A DNA stretch of 64,000 nt, from assembly GCA_029851415.1 (NCBI GenBank), contig CM056744.1:121304838-121368837 (forward strand). Direction: 5' to 3'. The stretch comes from Eretmocerus hayati. Its lineage: Eukaryota; Arthropoda; Insecta; Hymenoptera; Aphelinidae. Positions 35,101-46,095 of this stretch are shown here, piece after piece. Numbering within the stretch: the stretch's first letter is position 1; each line of letters begins with the position of its first letter. A model generated the notes under the pieces. The model was not told the DNA's origin and searched no databases. It saw only the letters and a list, made by a program, of their open reading frames with translations. A program made the position numbers and the translations under genes.

Positions 35101-36850
35101 TCTTATATTATTAATGGATAACTTCGATATCGAGATTCGAGGCGTTCCGATCGAGATTTCGCGCGCCACTTACGAGTCGTCTCAATGTGTGTTGCTGTGG
35201 ATTAATGACATTGGATTATTTGAATGTATTTATAGGTGGATCAATATAGTTGGAAGAATCCAATCATGCGATCTACATAGCCGAACTATTATATCTGTTG
35301 ATTATTTCCAATTTATCGGAAGAAAAGTAATGATGAGTTCCAAGCATCTGAACTCATGCACTGTAGCGTTCTGTCCAGTTCTGTCTGCTTCGTTGTCAAC
35401 ATTGAGCAGGTGATTGTCGCGCCTGCGCATCATATCGGGTTTTATTACACCTGCATGTGTTAATCGGATCGCCTGCTAAATGAGTGATAGGAAAGTAGAT
35501 TGCTGCTTGACCGACAACAGGAATATCGGATATCCCGTGTATTAATGAGGTTAATGGTAATCATTTCAAGATTTGATTTCTGATATTATTTAATCTTCCT
35601 AACGATCGAGAAGATCTCAGGAACGCTTATCTAAATTCTCAAAATGATTCATACAAACTTCGAAGTTGGATCTATACTGTTTTTTGATTGGGGCTAGATT
35701 AAAATTAAAATTCTCTTTGTGAATGTTGAATATCCTTACATCATCTTAAAAACAATTTTATACGTCCATACGTAGAAACAGCGTGTTTCTAGGCCTCCTC
35801 GCTGCGCGAGGAGGCCTGGAAACGAGCTGTTTCTGCGTACAGACGTATAAAACTGCATACGCGTCTCGTGCGGAAACATTTTTCCTTCGGGAAAACCAAG
35901 CTGGACGGTGCCATCGCCCACGTCCAGCTCGGTTTCCCGAAGGAAAAAATGTTTCCAGCACTCGACGCGTAATGTACTATTCAATTTGTGAATATAATTC
36001 TTCAAGTTCCAATGCGTGAAACAACTCTTCAGTTGGTGGATGGCACTGAATTGGACCGAATGGATTGAGGAATAGGTTGAATAACTTTCTCATTCCTGGA
36101 TGATGATCAATTGAATTTCAAATAATCGATCGAAAATTTTGCATTTGTCGACTTGAAAAAATTTCTTCAGAAGCATTCGAGAAATTCTCGCTTTACAAAA
36201 GCTGATTGGCTGATATTTGTGCATATCCTTGAAAAATTCTTCCTCCTTCTCTTCTATAGCCGACTCAGAGGAGAAGAAAGAAAAAGAGAGAAATATATCT
36301 CCATCCGAAAATGAGTAAAAACCTTTGAAAATCTCAATCGAATTGGAATTCCACACATTTCACGTGAAAATTGAGATTTTCATGCGCAAGCGTTGCATGA
36401 ATTCAAATCATTGATTTTGGAGTTGAGCTCAATTCTCCAGTTCTCAAAATGATCTTCGTTCCTTGATGGTCACCCTCAATGATATTCTATAAATACTGGA
36501 TAATTTTTTGACCCCACACCATACGGGTGGTTGAACCATGCGCGCGCAGCGCGCGCATTTCGTAGATCGGATAGTTTTTTGAGATTATCCGAAAAATCCT
36601 TCAGACAGTCGTGAATTTTTCAATCAGCAATTCATAGATTTCGATTTCGAGGCATATTAGATAGATGAACATATTGATGAGTGACATTTCCATTCCATAT
36701 TTTTATACTATATCATATTTCCTCCTTTCTGGTACCATATATACCTGCATAATTTTTTTCTTTTTCACACATAATAGCTTTTGCCATATTTTCGAGAATT
36801 TCAAGTTATCGTAACCATCCGCGCGCAACGCGCGCGTTTTAGAGTTCTAG
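35101..36850 (+). mobile_element. Probable non-autonomous Helitron, 1.75 kb
   Basis: The 3' end has a hairpin GCGCGCAACGCGCGC (about 36820-36836), then CTAG at 36847-36850 followed by T (36851). A plausible 5' end starts TCTTATATTATTAATGG directly after an A at 35100, two bases after the previous Helitron terminus. No Rep/helicase frame is present. A third similar GC hairpin (GCGCGCGCAGCGCGCGC, 36540-36556) without a CTRR end lies inside. The 5' assignment is inference. Confidence 0.55.
35756..35970. repeat. Twin hairpins
   Basis: Two adjacent near-perfect hairpins. 35756-35852 has arms TTTTATACGTCCATACGTAG and complement, with tip CCTCCTCGCTGCGCGAGGAGG. 35860-35970 has arms ACGCGTCTCGTGCGGAAACA and complement, with tip GGACGGTGCCATCGCCCACGTCC. 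A decayed relative of the terminal parts lies at about 49826-49945. Confidence 0.85.
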
Positions 36851-36854
36851 TAGA

Positions 36855-38472
36855 TTATTATCGTGGCATCTTGCGCATCTTTGTTAACATTGCTCCAATA
36901 TTGGTGCTTGGTGGTTGCGAGTCGTGACTGGATTTATATCAATATTATAAAAAAGTATTGATAAAAGTAAAAATTGTGAGGAATTTCTCTTTCTAGTTGA
37001 TTAGCGGAATCATATTGTGAAGGTATAGGTTTGGACATGAAAACGCGAGAGGCCGAGTTGAAACTTGAAGAGTAGATACTACACTCCGTATACGATTATC
37101 AAGCAAAATCTCGTCGTTTCTCAGACTCGAGAATAAATCGTAGTCATTGTTTATAATTATGCAGACGAGATATTGTTAGCTTGCATAGCGATTCTACCAA
37201 AAATCTACATGCAAATACTGCAGAATCTACTCTGAAATTTTTCTGATTCGCCCTGTATTTTCGAGTCTCGGATACATCTTTTCCGCCATTATTGCAAAGA
37301 TAGGCACTGTAAAGAATGAAAATGATGCAACTGGTTCATTCTCATGTCACAAACCCTGTTCAATTCACATTTACTGACGTTCTTCTCCGTAATTGTGTAG
37401 AGAGCACTCTGAGGTTAATTAGGGTTAATTTTCGATGAACTGAAACGAACTCATGTCGATGATTCGAACGTATGAACAAGCTTTACACGAGGTTGCGAGG
37501 AGACGAAAACAATTGCATGTACTTTACCGCCGACATACACCAGTTCAAATGATGAGGGCTTGTTGGATACATCCCGAGTCACACCCCCTCGCAAACTCAC
37601 GAAAAATCACCTATCCGAAAAATTTTGGTAGTTTGGCTCTGGTGAGTCAAAGTCAAACTTACTTGAACACATTTCGAAATTTTCGAAACAAGCTTTAAAA
37701 TGAGCTGACGTTGAGGAACATTGATGTAGACCAATTTGTTAATATCTTAAGATATTAGCAAACCGACTTTAAATGGGGGGGGGGGGCACGTTGATAACAC
37801 TTGTCTTATAATTAACGCACATAGTCAATTGTTCTGAGGAACTGACGAACTATTGATTCATCTATAGTTTGATTCTTCAGTCCTCGAAGTTTCTTTAAAT
37901 TTTAACGGGATCCAAAATCCTTGCATTTAGTGCGGAGCCCTGTCAATCTCAAGCATTGAATACCTGTACAATTTGAAGAAAAAATACGAACGCAATATTG
38001 TGAGATGACGCGATTCGCTCAATATAATTGGTCCATACAAAGACCCAGGTCACAAATGGTGATTAATCATTTTTTTTAATTTCCCGTTTCCGGTATTCGG
38101 ATATCGAATGCGATACCACTACGTCAATTTTGAGGTTCATCGAATTTTATTACCAAGTTAGAGTCAAATGATTAATTACTCCACGGCACACGAACTTTAT
38201 TTCAGACAAAGTATTAAATCAACCCAACTCCATCAGCCAGCAAAAATGTTATCGTCGTGACAAAGATCAAACGTCGCTGCTCTTATCAGCAATAAACGGT
38301 GAGAAGATACATGGTACTATTTTCTTTCTTGATTTACCATGCGCTTCAGATAAGCATCGCAAAACATTAGACTTTGTAATAACAGTAACGAAATATCTAA
38401 CTCCCTCAGTTCATAATCATCGGATCAAGCCTACGGAATCGTTCAACGTTCGGTAACATATTCCTTACAAAA
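36855..38472. other. Region upstream of ABCC copy 2, no gene recognised
   Basis: AT-rich. Contains a 12-G run at 37775-37786. The promoter of ABCC copy 2 should lie in its 3' part, but no TATA or initiator pair is convincing. Confidence 0.4.
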
Positions 38473-41400
38473 ATGGGTAGAGAATCAAAATCATACAAAT
38501 GTAATCCTAGGCTCTCAGCGAACTCAATTAGTGACTTGTTTTATTGGTAAGTCAAAAACTCATATTTAATATGAGATATATTCGGCCACTGCCGTTCTGG
38601 GATCGTGGTTTGGATGATTTTCTTTGAGTCAGCCCAAACATTTTGAGCAGAAGATGCTATCTCCGTATTTTCGTAAAACCGCAAGACTGTTATTGTTCCT
38701 GTGACTAAAAAATACATTTGCCATGTGGATATTCGTAGACTATCTGCATTAATAATACCAACATCAAAATTCTTATATTTCTCGAAGCTGGATGTTCCCA
38801 TTTATTACGTACGCAAAGGATCACGAGATTGATGAGTCAGATTTGTACGATGTGTTACCAGGGGATTGTTGTGAAAAACTCTCAAACGATTTGAAGAGGC
38901 GAGTAAGAATAATTTGACTAATTTGGATTCTGAGCTGGACGGGGTTCCAAGAAAGTTCATGTGTTCCAAAATCATCTCTGGTAGTTTTGAGATCCTGGAA
39001 TTCAAAAATTCTGAAAATTCTTCCCTTCAGATGCTGGATTGATGAGATGTCCCGTGCTCGCCAAAAAGGGCGGAAACCCAGTCTCATGAACGCTATTATC
39101 AAGAACTATGGGCGCTCATTCTTTTTCTACGCGATCTACGTCATTTTATGGGACGTTTTCAGGTCAGTCCAGCAAACTTAATTGTAATAGTTAGATCGAA
39201 AAGACGACTATTCTCAACCATTTGAAAAACTCTCAGGATTATTCAAGTATTTACTCTTGGGATTTTAATCTCATATCTCAATGGAGAAACGACGTATACA
39301 AAAGTTGACGCATACTTGTACGCTACGATTGTCGTAATCTGTACACCTCTGAACGCATTGCTCCAAAACAAATTATTCCGAGGAACGCGAAACATGGGCA
39401 TGAGGATAAAAGTTGCTTGCTCATCACTCATTTATCAGAAGGTAATTTTTCAGAGTTTCCAACAAAATACTCGTGCTGAAAGAGTTTGACTTGGTTGCAT
39501 TGTTTTTGCCAATTTTGACAATCTCATAAATCTATTTTAGTAAAATCCTAAATTGGTCATTTGAATTGCAACGAATAGCCTGTATGACTCGTCCTTTGTA
39601 AAACTGAAATTCGTAGAACTTCCTTTTGGAGTAATGTGGAGTCTCAATAAAAGAGGAACTGAGACAGGTAATTCGTTTTATGTGAATAAAGCGCTAATCT
39701 CAACTAATCAAAACGAAAGAATCACGTATCGAGAAACTGGAGCAGTAGGATATCATGATGATAGCATAGTAGACTAAATCTCAGCGCAATCTACACTTGC
39801 ATCTCGTTATCTCAACACATCAGACGAGTGACTATTCCTAATCGATTAACGGATCGGAATAGCCGAATAAAAACGGAATCACAGACTGAAGTAAATAAAG
39901 TGATAAGCAATCTGGAATACGCCGAATGAAATACATTTGTACGGAATTCATGATTATTAGAAACGACCAATACCACTTTTTCAGTTCAAAATGGTTTCTA
40001 GTCCATTCCCGAGCAAAATTTTATGGAAATTCTTAAGTTATTGGAGATGAATGGAGGTCTTTACTGAACTGAATAATCATATTTCGCGATAGGCTATGAA
40101 CTATATCAAGATGGCTTCAGACTATTTCCATGATGATTTTTATAAAACAAATCAAATTTTGCATGTTGATTACATAGATGATACGATTGCCTCAATCAGA
40201 TGGCAAAAATGCGAATGGAGAAAAAGTGATCAATTTATTGGCATCAGATCTCGGCATGTTTGAACCAGCTCTGATGTTCACACATTACATCTGGACAGCG
40301 CCGTTGAATTTGATGATAATTTGTTACATTTTGTGGCAAATTATTGGCATATTTTCATTGGTTTGTGGTGTCTTTGTGCTGTTATCAATACCAATCCAAT
40401 GTAAGAGATATTTATCCCTAACTAATGTCATAGCAATTAAGAAAATTTGATAAGACTTACATACTTTTTGCAGTGTATTGTGGGAAAATCATTAGACAAT
40501 CACGAAGAGGGATTGCCGCTTGGACTGACGAGAGGATACTGCTAACGGGCGAAATTCTGAAAGGCATCCGTCTGATCAAAATGTACACTTGGGAGGAGCC
40601 TCTGAAGAAACTAGTCATGTTCGCCAGGAAGTATGTATTTTCATTGCCTTTTTCCGTACAACCTTCATGAATCAACATTTGTATGCTACACAAGGTTTGA
40701 AATCGACGCTGCAACAAATATTTTACGCATCAAGAGCACGCTCTTCTGTTTCACAACTATACTGACGCAATCATCGTTATTCATTGCTATATCCATGTAT
40801 ACTCTGAAGAATAGTAATATGTCATCCGTTGAGGTGTTCACGATAATAGCATTCATCTACACCCTAAATTCGAACATGATGTACTTTTCCTACGCTGTTT
40901 CTCTTGGAGCAGCCGCGGCTGCATCTGTCAAAAGAGTTCAGGTAGGCGATGACGCGAAATCAGAGTAGATTCTCTAAGAATATTATATAGAATCGACTTT
41001 TCAGGAATATCTGTTGCTGGATGAAATGTCATTGGATCCAGATCCGAAAAAAATTACGATCACTGATAGCTCTGAGGTGATAAGCTTGAAAGGTGTCAGC
41101 GCTTCGTGGACGGATGTTTCCACAGATACTTGTCTAAAGGACCTCGACATCTCCATAACCTGTGGGGAATGCTATGCAATAATTGGTGCGGTAGGATCAG
41201 GCAAGGTGAAAATGTAATACAAGAATAATTTAGATGGAACTGGGATGTAAACTTGACTTTCTGAATGGAATATTTTCACTTTCTCCTCAGAGTTCATTCC
41301 TGAAATTTCTACTCAGAGAACTGAAATCGACCAGTGGCGAAGTAAATATTGTAGGCGAGATCTCGTATGCGGGTCAAGAGCCGTGGCTCTTCCCGGGGTC

Positions 41401-44400
41401 TGTTAAGGAAAACATTCTCTTTGGTGAGAAGTACGACGAAGAAAGATACAAGGAAGTGATAGAAGCTTGTGCTCTGAGAGAAGACATCAAACGATTACCG
41501 AGACACCATGAAACATTCATAGGAGAGAATGGTGTTGGTTTAAGTGGAGGCCAATGTGCAAGGGTAAATCTGGCAAGGTAAAGGACCCCGCCGTAAATTA
41601 TAGGATTTTGGGTTTCAGCGGATTCCAATGAATGGGCAACCAAACGATAGAGCTCAACGGGCTGAGCAAAGTTTTCCATCATTGTTGAGCCCGAAAAACT
41701 CTGGTTCCCGAGTGATTTGGTCGGAAATTTGCCGATTTTGCTGGGCAAAAATAGGGTTATGGCATCAATTGAATGATGAAATAACGTTCAAAATCGCTAG
41801 GCTCGTCATCTCAAAAGAATCTTTCACTGCTGCAGCTCTCGCTGAGAAAAACTTGTGTCTTTCAGTGATAAACAGTTTTGGCTTCATCCAATTTTTTTAA
41901 ACTGCAGCTCAAGGCGGCATACCGTGAAATTGAATCGCCAATCGAAAACTAAAATATTCATCCTCTGTGAGGGTCGATTGACATTCTCTCGCATTTTTGT
42001 AGAGGCTTCCAATGATTTCAAAGAAAATCAAGAGAAATCACCTCGGAAATCACGCGAACTGCGCTCATGGAAAGTCGAATCCGATACTTACGATTTTCTT
42101 GCACTCGAGCCACGGACGGAATGCCTTGTAGGATTTTGCGTGACCAAGACGCGTTTCAAATCCCAAAATATCGGCGCTTTTTTCAAGCCTGAAACGCATT
42201 ATCCGCACTCGCATATTTGGAATAATATATCCCATTGGCCGAGTGAGCTAGCGAGGTTTTTCTGCGCGTTTTGCTCTTTTGTGTTCAAAAAATGTTTTGC
42301 GAGAGTTGCAGTAGCGAAAGATTCACTTGGGATAATAGTCAGTGGATTGCGCGAAGAGGAAAGACTCTCGGCTCTCTTCCATCAGATTCACTGTAGACTC
42401 GATTTAAGTCGAGCGAATTCGGACGTATGTTATTGTGCTCGATTGATGCTATAACCCCTTTTGCCCAGTAAAATTTCTCGGGCTTAACAATAACAGGACT
42501 CAGCTCGTTGAGCTCAATCGTTTGGTTGCCCACTCATTGGATACCGCTGAAACCCAAAATTCTATCGTTTATGGCGGGGTCTTTATGTTATCCAGAGTCC
42601 ATCCATGATTTTTATGATGATGGACTGAACGCGTAGCGGATATTCCATTAAGATATTAATTCGAGTCTTTATTTGGAACATTAAATCTCACTAAACCCTT
42701 CCATAACAGGGCCATTTACAAGGATGCCGACATTTATCTCTTAGACGATCCATTCTCGGCGGTAGACTCTAGAGTAAGCGAACAAATTTTCGAAAAATGT
42801 ATCAAGTCTTTCCTACGAGAAAAGACTTGTATCTTTGTGACCCACAATACCAAATATATGGAGAAAGCGGATCAGATAATTTCTTTTTCCCAAGTAAGAC
42901 CTTGATATCTAATATGAGATTCAAATTTCCTAATGACTATTCGTACTGATAAGGCTTTTTTGTAGGGTTGCATGAACTTCCAAGGTCATTTTAGCGAAGC
43001 TAGAAAGCAGGACGTCATTCAATCCTGCCAAATGGAAGAAAGAGTTGAGAAGCGGCAACAAGTTGATCATCACCCTCAAGATTCCTACTCCCAGAGAGGA
43101 GATGTCAACAGTGAGAAAGAAGATGAAGACCTAGATGAAAAGGCTAGGTTGATGATGACTGATGCAGAGTCAATCAAGACAAATTCCACAATTTCGTTGA
43201 AAGAGACTTTGGAAACTCATTTTGCAACGTCCGGTTCATATAGAAAGTATTTCAAGGCGAATAATTCTGTGTTCTTTCTTGTGGTCACTGTGATGAGTTT
43301 TGTTATGAGTCGACTATTTTCGATGGGTTTCGATTATTGGGTGGCCTACTGGTACTATCATAATATCCAATATCCAATATTGATCCTTGAAGAATTTAGA
43401 CCCTTCAAATGAAACGAATTGTTTTCAGGATCACATCCCAAGAGTATTGGAACAAATTTAACACATCCACAACGAATGTCACGGTATCATCACAATTTGT
43501 GGACCAAACGACAGGCCTTACGGTATTTGGAGTCCTTCTCCTGTTTATTATATTCACATTCTTAGCAAAAGCGGCATTGTTTTGTAGTGTTTGTAAAAAA
43601 GCTAACTTGAATCTGCACGAGAAGATGATATCGAATCTTTTGAGAACTGTTGTGTCATTCTTTGACACGAACGATTCAGGTATTTCATCGTGGATATAGC
43701 TCAGAGAAAAACCTCTTCTGGAGCAAATAATATTGTTTCAATTTTTAGGCCGAATTCTCAACCGTTTCTCCAAAGACTTGGGGCTCGTAGATCTCATTAT
43801 ACCTGATAGCGCATTTGAATTTTTATTCATATTGGAAGGTATCGTAGGAGTCATGATACAAATAATGCTCGTATCCAAGGAGACAGTCCTGCCTTTCATA
43901 CTGATGGTATTCCTCAACTGGATGATCAGATCCTTCATTCTTCCTTCTTTACAAAATCTCAAGAAACTAGAGAGCCAAGGTAGAGATCATACTCTCAATT
44001 ATTCGAGTTTCCTTTCTTTCGCAGCAGACCTAGAAAATATCATATCATATCATTTGAAAAATGATTTGGAGTAACACTAGCCAATTCATTCTCCCATCAA
44101 CATTCCCAGCGAGGAGTCCAGTCTTCTCCCACGTGAAATCGACATTTTCTGGGGTGGTGACTATCCGTTCTCGTCGAGCTCAGTCCATGGTCAGTCAATA
44201 TTTTGATAAAAGCCTGGACCATCATACCGCTGCCTATTGTATGTCTGACGACTGTCTGATGGTATACCGTCTGTGTGTGGACATGAGTTTTGGAATTTTT
44301 GCTGGCATCATCACTTACTGCATACTTATTTTTGAGAGTGACAGCATGTTTGGTGCGTACGCGGGACTGGTCATTTCTCAGCTGCTCATGATTTCGACGA

Positions 44401-45364
44401 GGCTGCAAAGATTGATGGGCCTCTTTGCAGAATTATCTATGCAGGAGGTCATCGTAGACAGACTTCTTGAATACACTCAACTACAAGACGAGAATGTGTC
44501 GGAAAATGTGCAAAAGCCCTCAGGCGATTGGCCAACTCGGGGGAAAATTGAGTTCAAGAATTTGTCCTTGACATATCCGAACTCAGGAAGACCTATCCTG
44601 AAGGATCTATGCCTCGTCATCGAACCAGGAACAAAAGTATATATTGACATTTTACACTTGAGTGGATGTATTAGCGAATTCTAGATAATCATAATGTTTA
44701 TTTAAAGGTTGGAATAGTTGGTCGAACTGGTGCTGGAAAAACTTCTCTGCTAGCGGCACTCTTTCGTATGGCCGATATTGACGGTTCACTTATGATTGAT
44801 GACATCGATACGAAAACAATCCAACTCCAAGAACTCAGGAAAAACATATCCATCTTACCCCAAGAACCTATCTTATTTTCGGTTTCTGTTCGAGAAAATC
44901 TGGATCCATCAAAAATGTTGGACGATGCCTCCCTTTGGTCCGCTCTCCAAGAGCTCGAACTACATCAAATTTTCAAGTCACTAGATGAAAAGGTCGATCG
45001 GAACAATTTGAGTGTTGGACAACGCCAATTATTGTGTTTGGCTCGTGTGCTGCTAAAGAAGAATAAGATTCTAGTGTTCGATGAAGCTACAGCTAATGTA
45101 GATGACAACACAGACGATGTCATTCACAAAACAATTAGACGAAAGTTTGAAGACTGTACTGTGTTGACTATTGCACATAGGCTGAATACCGTGATGAATA
45201 GTGACAAGATTCTGGTCATGGATGGGGGCCGAGCCGTCGAATATGGTCGCCCTGATGAACTCCTTCGGAAGAAAGATGGTCACTTTTACAAGATGGTTCA
45301 ATCGAGTAATCGAGGTATAACGAAGCATACTCAAGAGGCTCATGTGGAAGTCGATGACAGATGA
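38473..45364 (+). CDS. ABCC-family (MRP4/ABCC4-like) transporter, copy 2
   Basis: A complete 1290-residue full transporter, the usual length for ABCC4-type proteins. Start ATG 38473 (MGRESKSYKCNPRLSANSIS), stop TGA 45362-45364. Exons: 38473-38546, 38788-38898, 39031-39162, 39237-39441, 40178-40400, 40474-40630, 40695-40941, 41005-41205, 41291-41577, 42710-42893, 42966-43351, 43429-43679, 43749-43979, 44110-44636, 44708-45364. Predicted plasma-membrane exporter of organic anions or conjugates. NBD1: Walker A GAVGSGK|S (K450 is the last codon of exon 8), LSGGQ 534-538, LLDDP about 556-560, VTHN. Linker (exon 11) highly charged. NBD2: GRTGAGKT 1077-1084, LSVGQ 1173-1177, ILVFDEATANVD from 1193, IAHRLNT. 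Head-to-tail paralogue of copy 1 with all splice phases shared. Intron 2 begins with GC, not GT. Intron 9 carries a ~1-kb insertion. Confidence 0.94.
38899..39030 (+). other. GC-AG intron (intron 2) in ABCC copy 2
   Basis: The exon ends ...TTGAAGAG and the intron starts GCGAGTAAG. Only this donor keeps the frame into exon 3 (R-C-W-I-D-E), and it is at exactly the homologous position of the GTAATA donor in copy 1 (21740). Using the GTAAGA three bases downstream would put TGA in frame at the start of exon 3. Confidence 0.8.
41584..42581. mobile_element. ACCCCGCC-TIR element (998 bp) inside ABCC copy 2 intron 9
   Basis: The ends GACCCCGCCGTAAATTATAG and CGTTTATGGCGGGGTC are inverted, and the imperfect inverted repeat continues for about 150-190 bp inward (GGTTTCAGCGG / CCGCTGAAACC; AACCAAACGAT / ATCGTTTGGTT). 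The ~650-bp centre has a 199-codon frame (41855-42454) without a recognised domain. The element starts 6 nt after the exon 9 splice junction. Related ends lie at 7270-7475 and 57392. Confidence 0.8.
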
Positions 45365-46095
45365 TTGACTAAATTTTAAATCATTCTTGTAAGACTAATC
45401 TTGTCAAATCCAAAGAATAATGGTACAAAGACAAATCACTGCTACAAAGATTCATTCCTAAGCCATAGAACAAAAATGTGTACAAGTCCGACGATTAGAG
45501 GCGCGAAGACATTCGGATTGAAATGCCCTCAAAGTTTCAAAACTGACGATGTGTTCCAAAAAAGGTATAAAATGAAACACCCTTAACTGAAGATGATACT
45601 CTATGAATTGATCCTCATTTCAAGTTGACATTTGAACGAATCTAGTTCCCGGTAAAGACATAAATAGTGATATCTCAAATCAGTTTCTTGTGATGTTTCT
45701 GCGGTTGTATCGTCCATAATATGACATTCTCACCCATTAAGGGAGCCAAAGAAATTTTAAAGACAAGTGCGGAGCATTTCTGTTTTGCTTTTTGATTCCA
45801 CCTGAGCTTGAAAATCAGGCAAGATCTTTTCTGACTAAATTGCATTCATCTCGAGTTCAGCTGAAAATGATGCAACGCAGTTTGCGCCATTCAAAAGATC
45901 TTGAAGAAACCTTTCAGAAGTAACCTTGATATTTTTGATGAAAATGTTCTTTCAGCTATTTCAGGCTCTGATCGGCCGAAATTCGGAAGAATATGGATAG
46001 CCTGGTTATCTCAAACAGTAATTTATTTTAACTTTGTCAAAACATTAATTCTCGTGCAAAATTGCACGATCATTTCGAAAAAAACCTGACCGGAG
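45365..46095. other. 3' flank of ABCC copy 2, no gene
   Basis: AT-rich. No perfect AATAAA is seen near the stop; candidate signals are AGAATAAT at about 45413 and TATAAAAT at about 45567. Confidence 0.4.

Noticed and set aside
36533..36575. A third Helitron 3' end at the GCGCGCGCAGCGCGCGC hairpin
   Set aside because: The hairpin is present, but no CTRR terminus follows at the expected distance; it may be a decayed copy.
41855..42454. 199-codon frame in ABCC copy 2 intron 9 as a gene
   Set aside because: It lies within the non-palindromic centre of a TIR element, shows no transposase motif I recognise, and lacks any supporting context.
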